64,000 nt of DNA from Podaxis mareebaensis (Eukaryota > Basidiomycota > Agaricomycetes > Agaricales > Agaricaceae). A program made the position numbers and the translations under genes. Within the stretch, counting starts at the first letter, position 1. Each line of letters begins with the position of its first letter. Of the stretch, positions 46,287 through 57,500 are shown one piece after another. The stretch spans positions 21,506 through 85,505 of the forward strand of contig JAEUWP010000125.1 of the NCBI GenBank assembly GCA_018524725.1, in the 5' to 3' direction. Under the pieces are notes generated by a model, which saw nothing but the letters and a program-made list of their open reading frames with translations, made no database searches and was not told the origin of the DNA.

Positions 46287-47485
46287 TTAATTTACACTCT
46301 TGAAGTGTAACACATCGAATCCCTCTCCATACCACTTCTCCCAATCAAACTCTGGGTCCTGATTCTCCTCGCCAAAAGCCCAGATCAACTTTTCGGCGTC
46401 CTTTGTACTCTCCTCAGTACTACCATCCAGAATCTTTCTAGCTTCTTGGCGGGTCTTTCCTTGTGCACCAATACCCCATATTGTCTTGTGTACTGGATTA
46501 ACAAAAGTACCAATCCAGCGGAACGTCAAGCTGATGCGTGCGCCGTCATGCACTTGTTCTGGAAGGGACTTGGTCGCCAACGGGCGTTTATCCGTAGATA
46601 TTCCATGTAACCATTTCTTGTTCGTTTCTAGGCCCATGACAAATAGAGAATTGTGAGGAAGGGGGATGCGTTGTGTTGGTCGTGGTGGAGGTTGAATGTG
46701 AGGTTGTTGAACCTCCGTAACATCACTGGTAGGAGTGGATTCAGTCCTGTCGAGTTGCTCTTGTTCCTTTAGAGATTTGTCCTTTTTCAGACGAAGCGTC
46801 ATGACACGCTGAGCGCCGAGGCTGACGTTGACGATGGACGATTTTCGGACGACATCGATCGTTTTGTCGGAGTGGTCCGAGATGTAGTCTGCCCCCGTGC
46901 GGTAGTGCTGGATTAGGACGTGATTCACTGGGTGATTCAGGACCTAGATACTCGACGGCCGGAATGATTAGGATCGCTCAGGTGGGAAGTAAAGGCTTGT
47001 ACCTTCTGGACATGTTCGCGTATGAGCTGGACTGTAGGCGAGAATGGAAGAAGTAGGGGTGACTCATCCGCTGGGTGACGATAAATCGGATAGCTATTTC
47101 ATTTATTCATTCACCCGTTCTAGATTCGTTGTTCCGATACAAGGTCACTCACCTCCCATCCTCATCCAAAATCTCTCCTTGTTGCGCGACCAGCCTTGGC
47201 ACTTCGCCACCTACACCCATTCCATGATTCAGCAACCACGGCCGATGCGCAATAGACGCTCAGAGAAAGCGCCATACCACGGTGCATCATCCTGATCCAC
47301 TGAACTTCCTCGACCAACTTTCCATAGGCAGTTTCGGCGAGCTCGAGTGGTAATAAGCCGTATACGACGTGTGAGTCACCTGCGCCAAGCGCTTCTTGTG
47401 GGTCTACGAGTTGTGCAGTGTGCGGTGGTTTGTTCGCCGCTTTCGCGACCCTTGAACCGTTATGAGTCGTTCGGGTGGCTGACAT
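46287..47485 (-). CDS. AlkB-like 2-oxoglutarate/Fe(II) dioxygenase
   Basis: Four exons, complement(46287..46943, 47003..47093, 47153..47210, 47278..47485), give 337 aa in phase. The double-stranded beta-helix core shows the iron triad: H143 and D145 in YISDHSDKT and H232 in KWLHGI. The 2-oxoglutarate arginine lies in ARISLTFRW (R255/R261). The N-terminal part has HVVYGLLPLELAETAYGKLVEEVQW and YPIYRHPADESPLLLPFSP, as in fungal AlkB-like proteins. AlkB homologues demethylate nucleic acids or proteins oxidatively; the substrate is not known here. A charged, Pro-rich insert (about residues 170-215) sits between the HxD motif and the second histidine, inside the catalytic domain. No break is seen. 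Confidence 0.9.
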
Positions 47486-48029
47486 GATGGGTCGTCCAGC
47501 CAGCTAAAAATCAGAACTTTTGCAGGACGGATAATGGATGTAGAGAGAGGTATATCAGAGGCTTGGATTTAAATGTGAAGTGGGGAAACTGATGATAGAG
47601 GCAATACATCATTTGGGGTTTTATACGAAGACAAGCGATTTGAAGGCTGTGCGATGATTGTCACTGCAATAGGCGTGTACTAAATGGTACCCATCACACA
47701 TACATTATCTCGTGTCATTCCCCAAACATTCAAATTTTCCAGCATAGCAAGCAAAAAAGAAAAAAAAAAAATACAGGTCAAATCTCCAATTCACAAAGCC
47801 AGGTAGTAGCAGTTTTCCTGAATTTCAAAAGGTGAACAAATCCTATGCCTATAACACGTAACCCCGCCTCATTGTTTGTACTTATTTAGTAATCACCTCC
47901 GTCATGTCGTAATGTTGCCCGTTTGTATCGACGTCTCTACATGTTGCGCAAATACTGTTGACACTGTCATACATATCTCTTGCATTGAGAATCACAATAC
48001 CATACAAATTGAAGTAGATTTGTGTACGC
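47486..48029. other. Intergenic; copy 1 of a duplicated intergenic segment
   Basis: About 47480-47810 resembles 52165-52640 and 60690-60850: TGGGTCGTCCAGCCAGCT, then an AGGTATATCAGAGGCTTGG block, then CATTCAAATTTTCCAGCA and an A-rich tract ending near AAAGCCAGGTAGTAG. No gene is seen. Confidence 0.45.
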
Positions 48030-50065
48030 TTACAAGAGATTAAGGAAACCTGGATATGGAACGAGCTTCCATAACCTACCATTCCAACATAAAACTCTGT
48101 TTCTTCCATGCCCAAGAACATAGACATTGCGCCAGGATACGTTCCTTGGTTTATATGAGTACAGAACTGGATTATAACTTCGCCGGATGATCTGGTTTCG
48201 AAATTCTATTGGAATCTGCAATAATGACATCAATAAAATGAAAGAGAAGGTATAGAGCACTGAAGCGAAAATCACATTTTCCCTCAACTTTTCAGGGGAC
48301 AACTGAAAATTATAAAAGGCTTTTTGGCCTCCAGATAGGACGGGGATTAAGTAGAACTTGAGCTCAAGGAGGACTGCCGATACTGGTGAGTCCAAGGGGC
48401 GGTTCCACTGACAGATGGCAAAGAATGTCTCGACCAGACGGCGGTATAGAAAGAGTTTCTGTGTGTCACTGCATTTACTAGACCACGGCCATGCAATATC
48501 AATATTAATAAAGGTGGGCCCAGAATCTTGAACAAATAATGACAATAATGATAGTTAGCATAATATGCTCTGAAACAGACATGTTTCGCAACTTCCGTAC
48601 CTGTAATGCTGCGAGAGTGTACACAGTTCAAGCGTTCAAGCAGTGCTCGATGTAAGTCGTTCAAGTGCAAGTAGATACAGAATCTTTCGGATCGTTCCGG
48701 ATCTTGTAGAAAATCCACGAACGAAGCATGGTGGAATCTGATCTCTAGGGAAGGCCCGAGCTCTAGCACCGAATGGAGAGAGCTGCAGGTATACCGAAAG
48801 TCTGCTTCAGTGAGACCGAGAATGTTGGAAAAGTGGACAGTCCTGTTTGGGCGCCAGCAGGTCGTGGGGACCCCAGGATCTCTGGAGTGGGCTACGAGCA
48901 GCAGAATTCTCTGGGCGGTCCTGAGAATCTCCGGGGGGACCGATTGCATAATGAGAGTGTAAAACTCGTGGAGTTCCAACAAGGGATGCTTCGAAGGGGT
49001 CGCCCTGTTGCCATGGGCAGCAAAAAAACGAAGGATGGCGTGCAACTGGTTATCTGGACCAGAAGATTTGGGATCGCCGATGAAGCGAACAAGTGTAGCG
49101 GTGTAGATCCAAAGGCCTCCTGAATGATTCACGAGGGTTTCGATGTCGTCCTTGGAGGGCCACGAATCCTGCAGCATATTGTTTTTTGTATCGTCCGCAG
49201 CTCTTCCGTCAGGTAGTGTCTGATTTCGTCGTCTATCTCACGAGTTACCAGGAGCTCGAGATGGCGGGATAATGAAGGCATGCTGTCCGTGCCAAGCGCT
49301 GCGGCAATGTGAGGTTCGGAGCGACTGAAGATTACCCAGCGGAAAGGCGTCGTTTCATCTCGAACAGACGTTGATAATTTCGATAATATCACTCTGTGGT
49401 CTCCTCTCCTCGCACTCGTCGAGGCCGTCGATAACTATGACCCATTCTTCAATATCTGCTCTATCAGTCCTGGGATGACGTAATGGTTCCACCAGGAGCT
49501 CGTGGAACTGCCCCGTAATCGATTTCGTAGTGAGGGCGGGATCCTTTCGAATGCGACAGTCAAGTATGTCGTAATACAAGCTACACTTGGTGGCAATCTG
49601 ATACGCGACCGAGGTAAAGAACATATCCGGACTACTCCTCTGATTTGCGCCGGAGAAGAAGAACGAAGCTCCCAGCTTGCCCTGCTCTGCCAGGAGCTCC
49701 GCACAAGATTGTACTAGGGCAGATTTTCCGACTCCCGCCGGACCATGCAGCTAGAGGATGCGCTCGGTATGATCTGAAGCACCTCGTCCCCAAATGGTGA
49801 TATCGTGGATGAAGTCCTGGCGAGTGCCGGGGTGGCATTTGGGCGGTGGGTAGCGAGCGGAGGAGTCATGAAATGCGGCATAGATGTCTCGAGGAGCCTT
49901 GCAATACCTGTTGTGCGCTGTTAGTCACTGGCGCTGAATAACCCAAGACAGCTCACCATCACCCTTCTTTCCAGGGACCTCATTATCAACCGGCTGGTTG
50001 GTTTCTACAAATACTGCATTCTTGAAGGCGAGATTCTGAGCATTTGAGAACATCCCGTTGGACAT
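48030..50065 (-). pseudogene. Broken NACHT-type STAND NTPase gene
   Basis: Read from ATG 50065 downward, the N-terminus MSNGMFSNAQNLAFKNAVFVETNQ is typical of Agaricomycete NACHT proteins. The P-loop GPAGVGKS follows, but an in-frame TAG at 49751-49753 precedes it (ERIL-stop-LHGPAG, where Trp is usual). Walker B is VIVIDGLDECEE. A frameshift near 49380 separates IINVC from the next block SVRDETTPFRWVIFSRSEPHIA; a second, at the T6 run near 49183, separates LRTIQ from MLQDSWPSKDDIETL. The winged-helix-like region (VNHSGGLWIYTATLVRFIGDP ... FHHASFVDFLQDP) is open for about 240 residues. C-terminal homology fades after 48350 (FFAICQWNRPLD). At least three disruptions make it a pseudogene unless the assembly is wrong. 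Confidence 0.75.
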
Positions 50066-50878
50066 GGCGGTCGGAAGCAAGATGGCAACATGATGCGGCG
50101 GCCTCATGCATTCATAAATTGGGCGCTAGTTGTCACACTTCATCCATGGGATCAACAAGCTCGCGCTCAAAGTATCCCATACAAGGCTAGCACAGGACAC
50201 GTGTGCGAAATGTCCGGGCAGAATGGTAGTTGGATTGGTTTGGAGAATGGTTCAAAGGACTCGAAAAGGTGCCGGACGTATTCAGCAGTACGCAGTCTCA
50301 CACAGACGCTGATCTCTCTTGCTCCAAAAACGTGGAAAGATAGGCAAAGTCCTTGAGACGCTTGGTTCAGGAAATGCAAATCCGGATGATGCTGATCGCT
50401 CACTGTCAAACTAATGCTTTGCCTGGCCGGTGATCGCGATATCCGAAGGATTGAGTGGCCCCCGGTTAGGTATGGAAAGGGGAGAGTGACCATCCGGCTG
50501 GTGGACGGCTTGCGGGCGAGGAACCGTCTTCAGGGAAGTTCCGAAGCGCGAGAAGTACTTAGGAGTATGGTGCAGTGCAAGTTGACGCTTTTATGGACTG
50601 GGCACTCGCGCCGACCCACGTTGTTGCCCTGGGCCGTCACTGACAGCAGTTAATATATAGGCCGAGGCGCTTGCTTATGGCAGCCTGCCATTGCAGGCCT
50701 CGCGATCTCCTTTGAGCCAAATCCTATCCAGTGTGCTCGGCGAGTCTCAGAAAAGGCACACTTTTTCTATGTTCTGGTATTTTCTGTTCAACTATCGTTT
50801 TCCTAGCTCCTGACATCCTCTATTCCCTTGCACCAGCTTCAGATCAAGTAATTCAAAAACAACCACTCAATCTATTGT
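50066..50878. other. Divergent intergenic region; TATA-like box before the GTPase gene
   Basis: No gene is seen. TTAATATATAGG at 50650-50661, about 220 bp before the GTPase ATG, may be a TATA element. Confidence 0.35.
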
Positions 50879-52160
50879 ATGTCAAGCCCATTCGACTGGG
50901 TCAAATCCCACCAACCAGTATCTTACTATCTATCACTCTGACCGGGTGTCCTCTTGATCAGGCTGCCCCAAGGCCGTCTCCGAGCTCTCCAACACCCAGG
51001 CATTCTGAATCCGCCTCTGCTCATTCCGTCGAAAGCGGAGAGCTGACACGAGAGGACGCGATTATTGTGTGAGTCAGAGTCTTGGTTATGTGAACAGGTT
51101 TGTAGTTGAATCACATCCGATCCTCAGTGTTATGGGGCCGACGGGGGTCGGCAAATCTACTGTAGAAGACTTATCCATTCGCTCGTTTTGACAGTGCTCA
51201 CTGAAATTGTAGTTTATCCAAACCGCAACAGGCCTGGATATTGGCATTGGTCACGAACTCACCTCGTATACGAAGGAAGTTTCCACTGTACGAGTCAAGT
51301 CCCCGTTTGATGGCACTGACGTTGTCCTGGTCGATACACCTGGTTTCGACGACACGTATCGATCAGACCTGGATATTCTCAGCAGCGTTGTTGAATGGCT
51401 TATGAATACGTACGACTTGAGAATTCATTGTCATCCCATGTTGAACTAATGGTCTCCCAGTTATCGGGATTTCTGGGATCATTTACCTGCACCGTATTTC
51501 GGACAATTGTATGACAGAGACGTCACTGAAAAACCTCGCTGTGTTTGAAAAGTTATGTGGCATTGATTTCTTTAAAAGGGTGATTCTTGCAACGACAATG
51601 TGGGAGGAAGACGCCGATGACGTCGTTCGACGTGAGGAGCAACTCATAGAGGGGTACTGGGCGCAGATGATTAGAAGAGGATCGGCAGTTCTATGATTCG
51701 AACACACAGCTTCTTCCGCTTGGAATATTTTAGGCCACCTCATCGGTACTGAAGGTAATCGACGATGGGACTCACAGGGTGGAGTTCTCGAAATCCAGGA
51801 GGAGCTACTGGGGGAAGGAACGAATCTCGTATTCACCGCAGCCGGACGAGTGCTTCGTGGGGCGCGTCCTGGGGGAACCGTTGACATATTGATGAGACTG
51901 GAGGACGAGAGGAGGATGATGGCTGATCCGGATCTCACAGACGCTCTTCTCAGCGAGCTGGACCGGGTAGGGAAAAAACAGAGGAAGGAACAGAGGAAAT
52001 ACGTGGCGTATATGAGGGACGTAACCCGATGGGGTTCATCGTTTCTCGGAAAGATGCGCCGGGTCCTTGCTTTCGTGCGGGTGAGCATGAGCTTTAATGT
52101 GACCTACATGGTATGCCAATGGCCGCTAATATATCCGAACTGTAGGACTGCGACGTATGA
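50879..52160 (+). pseudogene. AIG1/GIMAP-like G-domain protein gene, disrupted
   Basis: Exons 50879..50917, 50962..51068, 51128..51161 and 51213..51409 join in phase and code MSSPFDWVKSHQP, a Ser/Pro linker, the P-loop MGPTGVGKST, FIQTATGLDIGIGHELTSYT and G3 LVDTPGFDDT. Exon 5 from 51461 should read GISGIIYLHRISDN, but the join is one base out of phase. Further on, TGA at 51694-51696 interrupts SAVL-stop-FEHTASSAWNIL, where family members have Arg. The frame then stays open through LGEGTNLVFTAAGRVLRG and a Lys/Arg-rich helix (LDRVGKKQRKEQRKYVAYMRD), and a last small exon (52146..52160) ends DCDV. Such GTPases are expanded in Agaricomycetes and are often near NACHT genes. The stop by itself fits a CGA-to-TGA change. 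Confidence 0.65.
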
Positions 52161-52705
52161 CTTTGGAATGGGACCGAGGATGGCATGGTTGGTCGTCCAG
52201 TCAGTTGAGAGTCAAAATTCTGTTTACGAGACAGATGTAGGATGTCGGGAGATATATATCGAACGCTCGGATATAAAGATAGGGTAGCGTAACTACTATA
52301 CAAGGCGACGTTGCAACATACGTGTTCTAAATGATACCCTGTGGAGGTACCTACATGGCTGCGTGGGAAATTGGGAAAATCGGCATATTTAACGTACACT
52401 GGTGTAGATTACTTTCTTCAGCTTCTACCGTGATCATGTAGTCGTCTCCGCCACTAGTTGATGTACTCCTGAGGTCGACGACACCACCGGGCCCTCGCAC
52501 CCAGCGAGCTTACTCGCTCTACAACCCGTCACATAGACAACATATCTGGGGTCATTCCAATACGTTCAAGTATTCAAGTGTATTCTGGCAAGAAATCCGA
52601 GGTTGCAACCTAAATACTGAGCCAGTAACACCTTTCTAAATCTTAAAAAAAAACGAAAGCTGTCTACGTCCTCAATCGTCATTTCTACCACCATCTCTCC
52701 CAGCC
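52161..52705. other. Copy 2 of the duplicated intergenic segment
   Basis: Matches 47480-47810 (TGGTCGTCCAGTCAGTT block) and 60690-60850 (ATCGAACGCTCGGAT, CAAGTGTATTCTGGCA, GAGCCAGTAAC). It holds no gene. Confidence 0.45.
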
Positions 52706-53666
52706 CTACCCGTCCAAGCACCCACCCAACCTCTCCACGACCCTCCTAACCACACCACTCCCTCCAAACGCGAAGGATACCGCGTTCCGTACACATTTGC
52801 GCATCCAAGGATCGTTGTTTGCGTTTTCGGTTTCTTCAACACCTGCGCTGGTGGCGAAGTTAAATTGAAGGTAGTGGAGATTGTAGACGAAGTAGCCGAC
52901 ACTCAAATATCCAACCACGGGAGGTACCATCCACCTATCAATGGATCCAAGCACGGCCCAACTGGCAACACCATGCCCTAGCAATCCATGATCTCAACGA
53001 ACGTAATCTCACGACGCTTTCGATGAGTCCGACCATACCCTCCGCGTCACCACCGTGCACACCACTCTCGACCCACTCTTAACATTCAAAAGCACCCACG
53101 GACCAGCTAGGGTAGGGGTGCCGACGCCCAAAATGATAACAGGCGCAATGCCATCGTCGCTCCTCGTAATCTTCAAAATCCTGGTAATGATAAACGGAAG
53201 AACGAGTGCGGTGGGTAGGGAGAGGATGAGTGACCAGGTGTGTGGAGTTGTTGATGTTAGTACTATTGTCATCGGCTCTGGCGCAATTGTGGTAATGGCG
53301 TTCGAAATGACATTAGGACCGAGGTCGTGTGGGGGTGCAGGGATAGAATCAACTGAAGGCGAAGGAGCTGTATCGTGGAACGTAACCTGACGAAACACGC
53401 CTTGTTCCTCTCTACACACCGTCGTAAGCGACATGAGTCCAGCACAGACAAGGAGGAGGAACGTGAAGCACAAATCCTGCCTCTCAAACTCGCCTAACCC
53501 ATTTTACTCCAGAAACCAGCATTGGATTTATTCTTCCTTTGCGAAATTGAAGTGGGCGACGAGGAGGAAGAAGCGGAAGATGATCCAGGCGCCCCACGAA
53601 ACCATCGGCACAACTGAACTCGCAGCCAACCAGGGCACAATTAGTTCCAGACTTCCGGCAATTTAA
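52706..53666 (-). pseudogene. Degenerate multi-pass membrane-protein gene, copy 1
   Basis: Hydrophobic segments follow each other on the minus strand without a clean spliced frame: IVPWLAASSVVPMVSWGAWIIFRFFLLV (53550-53660, then stop), FTFLLLVCAGLMSL, SLILSLPTALVLPFIITRIL, VVGYLSVGYFVYNLHYLQ, and an end GVVRRVVERLGG-CLDG-stop at 52706. Homologous pieces in the same order occur at 60912-61142, 61761-61920 and about 63530-63640, which shows the region is a real duplicated gene and not chance. The family is not recognised; a TLC-domain-like protein is one possibility I could not support. Confidence 0.5.
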
Positions 53667-54559
53667 GGGGGGAATTGGGTGACACAGCCTGGACGAGTCG
53701 AAGACACCCGCCTATCACGTGCAAGGTCGCTGGACGGCCCCCAACTGTTTGATAACACGCAAGTTTCGGGGTCGGGCGATCGGATGATACCTTGCCCGCT
53801 GACACCGTCGTGATACTGAAGGCGCCAACTTTGGGGGCGATGATCTCCCACTTCCCCCAGTAATGTTTCCTCCCATCTCAATCCGGCGAAAATTTGACAA
53901 CGAATCGTGTTGCTGGCGCTTGGTGGGTCTCGCCAGAAACCACGTCAACGAGGTTTTCAACGGATATAAATTGGGGGCTACACACTATTGTTGTCGGGGA
54001 ATCAACCTGGCGAATTTCCCAGTCGGATCGACACCTCACACAAGTATTCCCAAATCCTTCCGGGCGCGCCGTATTGGAAACAATTGATAAACGAAGCTGG
54101 AAGACATTTTTCGGTAAAGAAACGCGGGATGGAAAAGGGGAACCCAATGCGGACGGCTTCTTTCTTTATCCTCTTCTTGCGGCTTCTTGTGAGGCCTTGA
54201 GATCTGGTCTTTCATCCCAAAATAGCATGGCCGTGGATGAGGGAAGTGGCGAATCGATGGTGTGACAAGAGATAGCGTCACCTTGAAGAATAGCAGTGCA
54301 GGTGTGACGAGTCGTATGTTTGTACTGCGGTGCAACGAAGCGATGGTATTAACATGTGCCAGAGATGGGAGAGGCAATTAAAGGGTAGAATGGCAGCCAC
54401 AGGCATGATGTTGAGCGCCAACAAAGGACTTCTTGCTCAAAACCCCCGTGATTACTGTAACGTGAGAGTTTTGATACCGAACTTATCACTCTTATGCGTC
54501 GACCTAACACCGACTCTTTCTAAGACTCTTGTTGCCTGCACACTGCTAGTCGATTCGCA
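53667..54559. other. Intergenic, upstream of the NACHT-WD40 gene
   Basis: The first part (CCTGGACGAGTCGAAGACACC near 53687) is repeated at 63560-63585. Overlapping short frames on both strands have no known motif. Confidence 0.35.
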
Positions 54560-57500
54560 ATGTCGTCTCATCTCAAACGCTTCAGAAAGAAAAAGCCAGA
54601 GGGTATCGCTGCACTGATCACAAGCGCCTCGGTCCTTGCAGCTCCTGCAGCTCCTCATGCCCTTCCGAATCCTGGAACTCTTCCCCGTACACTTGCGACA
54701 TCCCAGGTTCCCCAAACTGCCCAAACAACAGTATCTGGTGCCTCTGGCAATGAGTATCAGGATGTCATCCCAACACCGCAGCAAAACCCGCCAACATCGC
54801 TCGAGAAGGCAAAAGCTGTGGGCAGCACTGCCCTTCATGGACTGGCGGTCGTAGCAGAAGGACTCAAGGATTGTTCCGACCTCTGCCCACCTCTGAAAAT
54901 AACCGCAGCTGTAATTTCGACAATTTACAAAATTTACGATGTGCGCAAGCCATTGACGTTATATTCCCGTTACTAAGTTCTGATCGGCAGGGCGTATCCA
55001 CAAATAATGAGGAATTAGTAGAACTCAAGAAAAGGTCGAACGCTATCCTATCACTCGTCCAAAGATACAAGGATGCAGGAGGATTAGATGCGCTTGAAGA
55101 GAGAGTCCAAGGTTTTTCCACGTGTGTATTGGCCTTGTTTCCTTATTTTCGTATCTGATTTCTCTTCGGCGTCTTCACAGAGCTATCGAGCACTTGGTTG
55201 AAGCCATCCAGCACTTGGAGGATCGACCACTGGCGACCCGCATTGCCGAAGTTTCCAACAATGCGGGGAAGATACAAGGGACTATGAGGAGCCTCAACAG
55301 CGCCTGCGATCTCTTCCTGGTGGGCGCTCAAACTGCGGATTGTGCTCCTACGTACATGACGCTTATTGCATTCCACAGATCGATGTACAACTCCACACCA
55401 ACGTAAACGTACAGAACATGTTACAAGTAAGTGATTTTTGCACCTGAGGAAGTACTTTCAGCCTCATATATTCGATGAACAGCTGCTAAATTCCCGTAAG
55501 TTGCTCCTCTTCATGCGAATGGTAACCTGTGGTCCTCACGTCATTACAGGCTCAATTGACAAGCTTCGTCCTGAGAGCGTTTCGTATAAAACTCGGCGCT
55601 CCGCCTATGGCGAACCTAGAGGATGTATGCCTGGTACACGCGTCAATGTTCTCGAGATGTTGGAAGCCTGGGCTTCCGACGAGCATGGTGCTAAAGTGTA
55701 TTGGCTCGCTGGGATGGCGGGCACCGGAAAGTCGACAATCGCGCAGTCGTTGTGCGAACTCTTGGACGAACGGCAGATGCTCGGGGCCAGTTTCTTTTGC
55801 TCTCGAGCTTCAGAAAAAGCCAGTAATCCGCGCCTCATCATCTCGAGTATCGCATATAACCTTGTCAAGACTTCGCCTACTCTCAACGTAGAGATTGTGA
55901 AAGCCCTCGAGAAAGACCCCGATCTGGCCGAGTCGAACGACTTGCAAGAGCAGTTCCGAAAGCTTATTAGTGGCCCGTTACAGGCAGTCGTTGGGGGTCA
56001 GGCCAGGGTCTACAAGGTTGTCGTTATCGATGCTCTCGACGAATGCACAGACCCTGATTTTGTCTACCGTCTCATTCGGCTCATTCTCGGTACTGCATCG
56101 GGCCTTCCCCTCAAGTTCTTCCTTACCAGCAGAGCCGACCACCTCATTCCTTCCGCTTTTGATTCCTCCCACGGTTCCCATGATACCTTCTTGCTTCACG
56201 AGATCGAGAAAGATATAGTGGAGAATGACATTCGATTGTATATGAAGGAATCACTTGCCGAGATAAAGAGGATTTGGAATCCTATCAGCGAGGATGGGTG
56301 GCCTCCAGAAAGTGAACTATCTCAAATTGTCAAGGATTCTGGGAGACTTTTCGTCTATGCATCTACGGCTCAACGCTATATTCGAGAGGGCAGGCGCAAT
56401 TACAAGCAACGGCTCACGTTATTGGCCAAACGCACAAGGAGTCGGCAACAGACTTCGGCCATAGATGAGCTCTACGGAGATATTGTTATGCAAGCCTGCG
56501 ATCCTCGTGAAGAAGAAGAGTTGTTACAAATGGAGACCCTCGTCTTGTTCGTTATATTCCTACGATATCCGTTATCACTCAAGGCGCTTTCCGAGTTATC
56601 TAAGATACCAGAGCCGGAGACGCACTTATCACTACTCAGCTCCGTCATTCACATTCCCTCCGAAGAAAACGCCCCAGTTTCCCCGTTCCATGCATCCTTC
56701 CCGGAATTCCTGGTAGACCCCGAACGCTGCCCACCAAAGCGCTTCTCTCCATTCACCCCTCTCGTTCCCGCCCATGGTCACGCAGTACTCGCACTCAGAT
56801 GTCTTGAGTTGATGAACGGGTCGCTCAAGTATAACATCTGTGAGGTCCCCGAAGAAATGACCGTCACGCGCATGGACAGCACCAACCCACCTGAAGATCC
56901 AGGAAAAATTTCCGAAGCACTCAAATACGCTTGTATTTACTGGGCTGACCATTTGGGCGAGGTCCAGAGCTCAGACCAGCTGGTTATTGCACCCCTTATT
57001 GGTGCTCTGCGCGAATTCTTGGAAACACACCTCTTGCATTGGATGGAGTGTTTGAGCGTGGTTCGCGAATTGAGGACAGGTATTTATTCGCTTCTCAACG
57101 CCAGTGTGGCTCTCGCAGTAAGTTTTAATTATGCAAAAACAAAGTTCGTGTGCTGATATCATGATAGTTTGTCCCGGCTAAAGATATTGAAGATCTACGA
57201 CTACTTGCTGACGACTCCTGCCGATTTCTGCGGTTGGGTTTCGAGTGTATTCAGCAACACTGCTTCGCAGTCTACCAGTCCGCGTTCACATGGATTCCCA
57301 AGAAGTCGTTGATGCGTCAAGTTTATAGTGCGCAGGTGAAACAAGGACCAAAGGTCATATTAGGCCTACGCAACTCATGGGGACCGATGGAGCTCTGTAT
57401 CGGTGGAACTTCGGAGGTCTGGTCTGTTGCCTTCTCCAACGATGGCAGTCGAGCTGTCTCCGGATGGGGTGACGGGAAGGTTAGAACTTGGAATGCGAGG

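Noticed and set aside
53055..53390. Plus-strand 111-aa frame
   Set aside because: Opposite strand of the duplicated membrane-protein relic, whose minus-strand reading is supported by homologous pieces elsewhere in the window.
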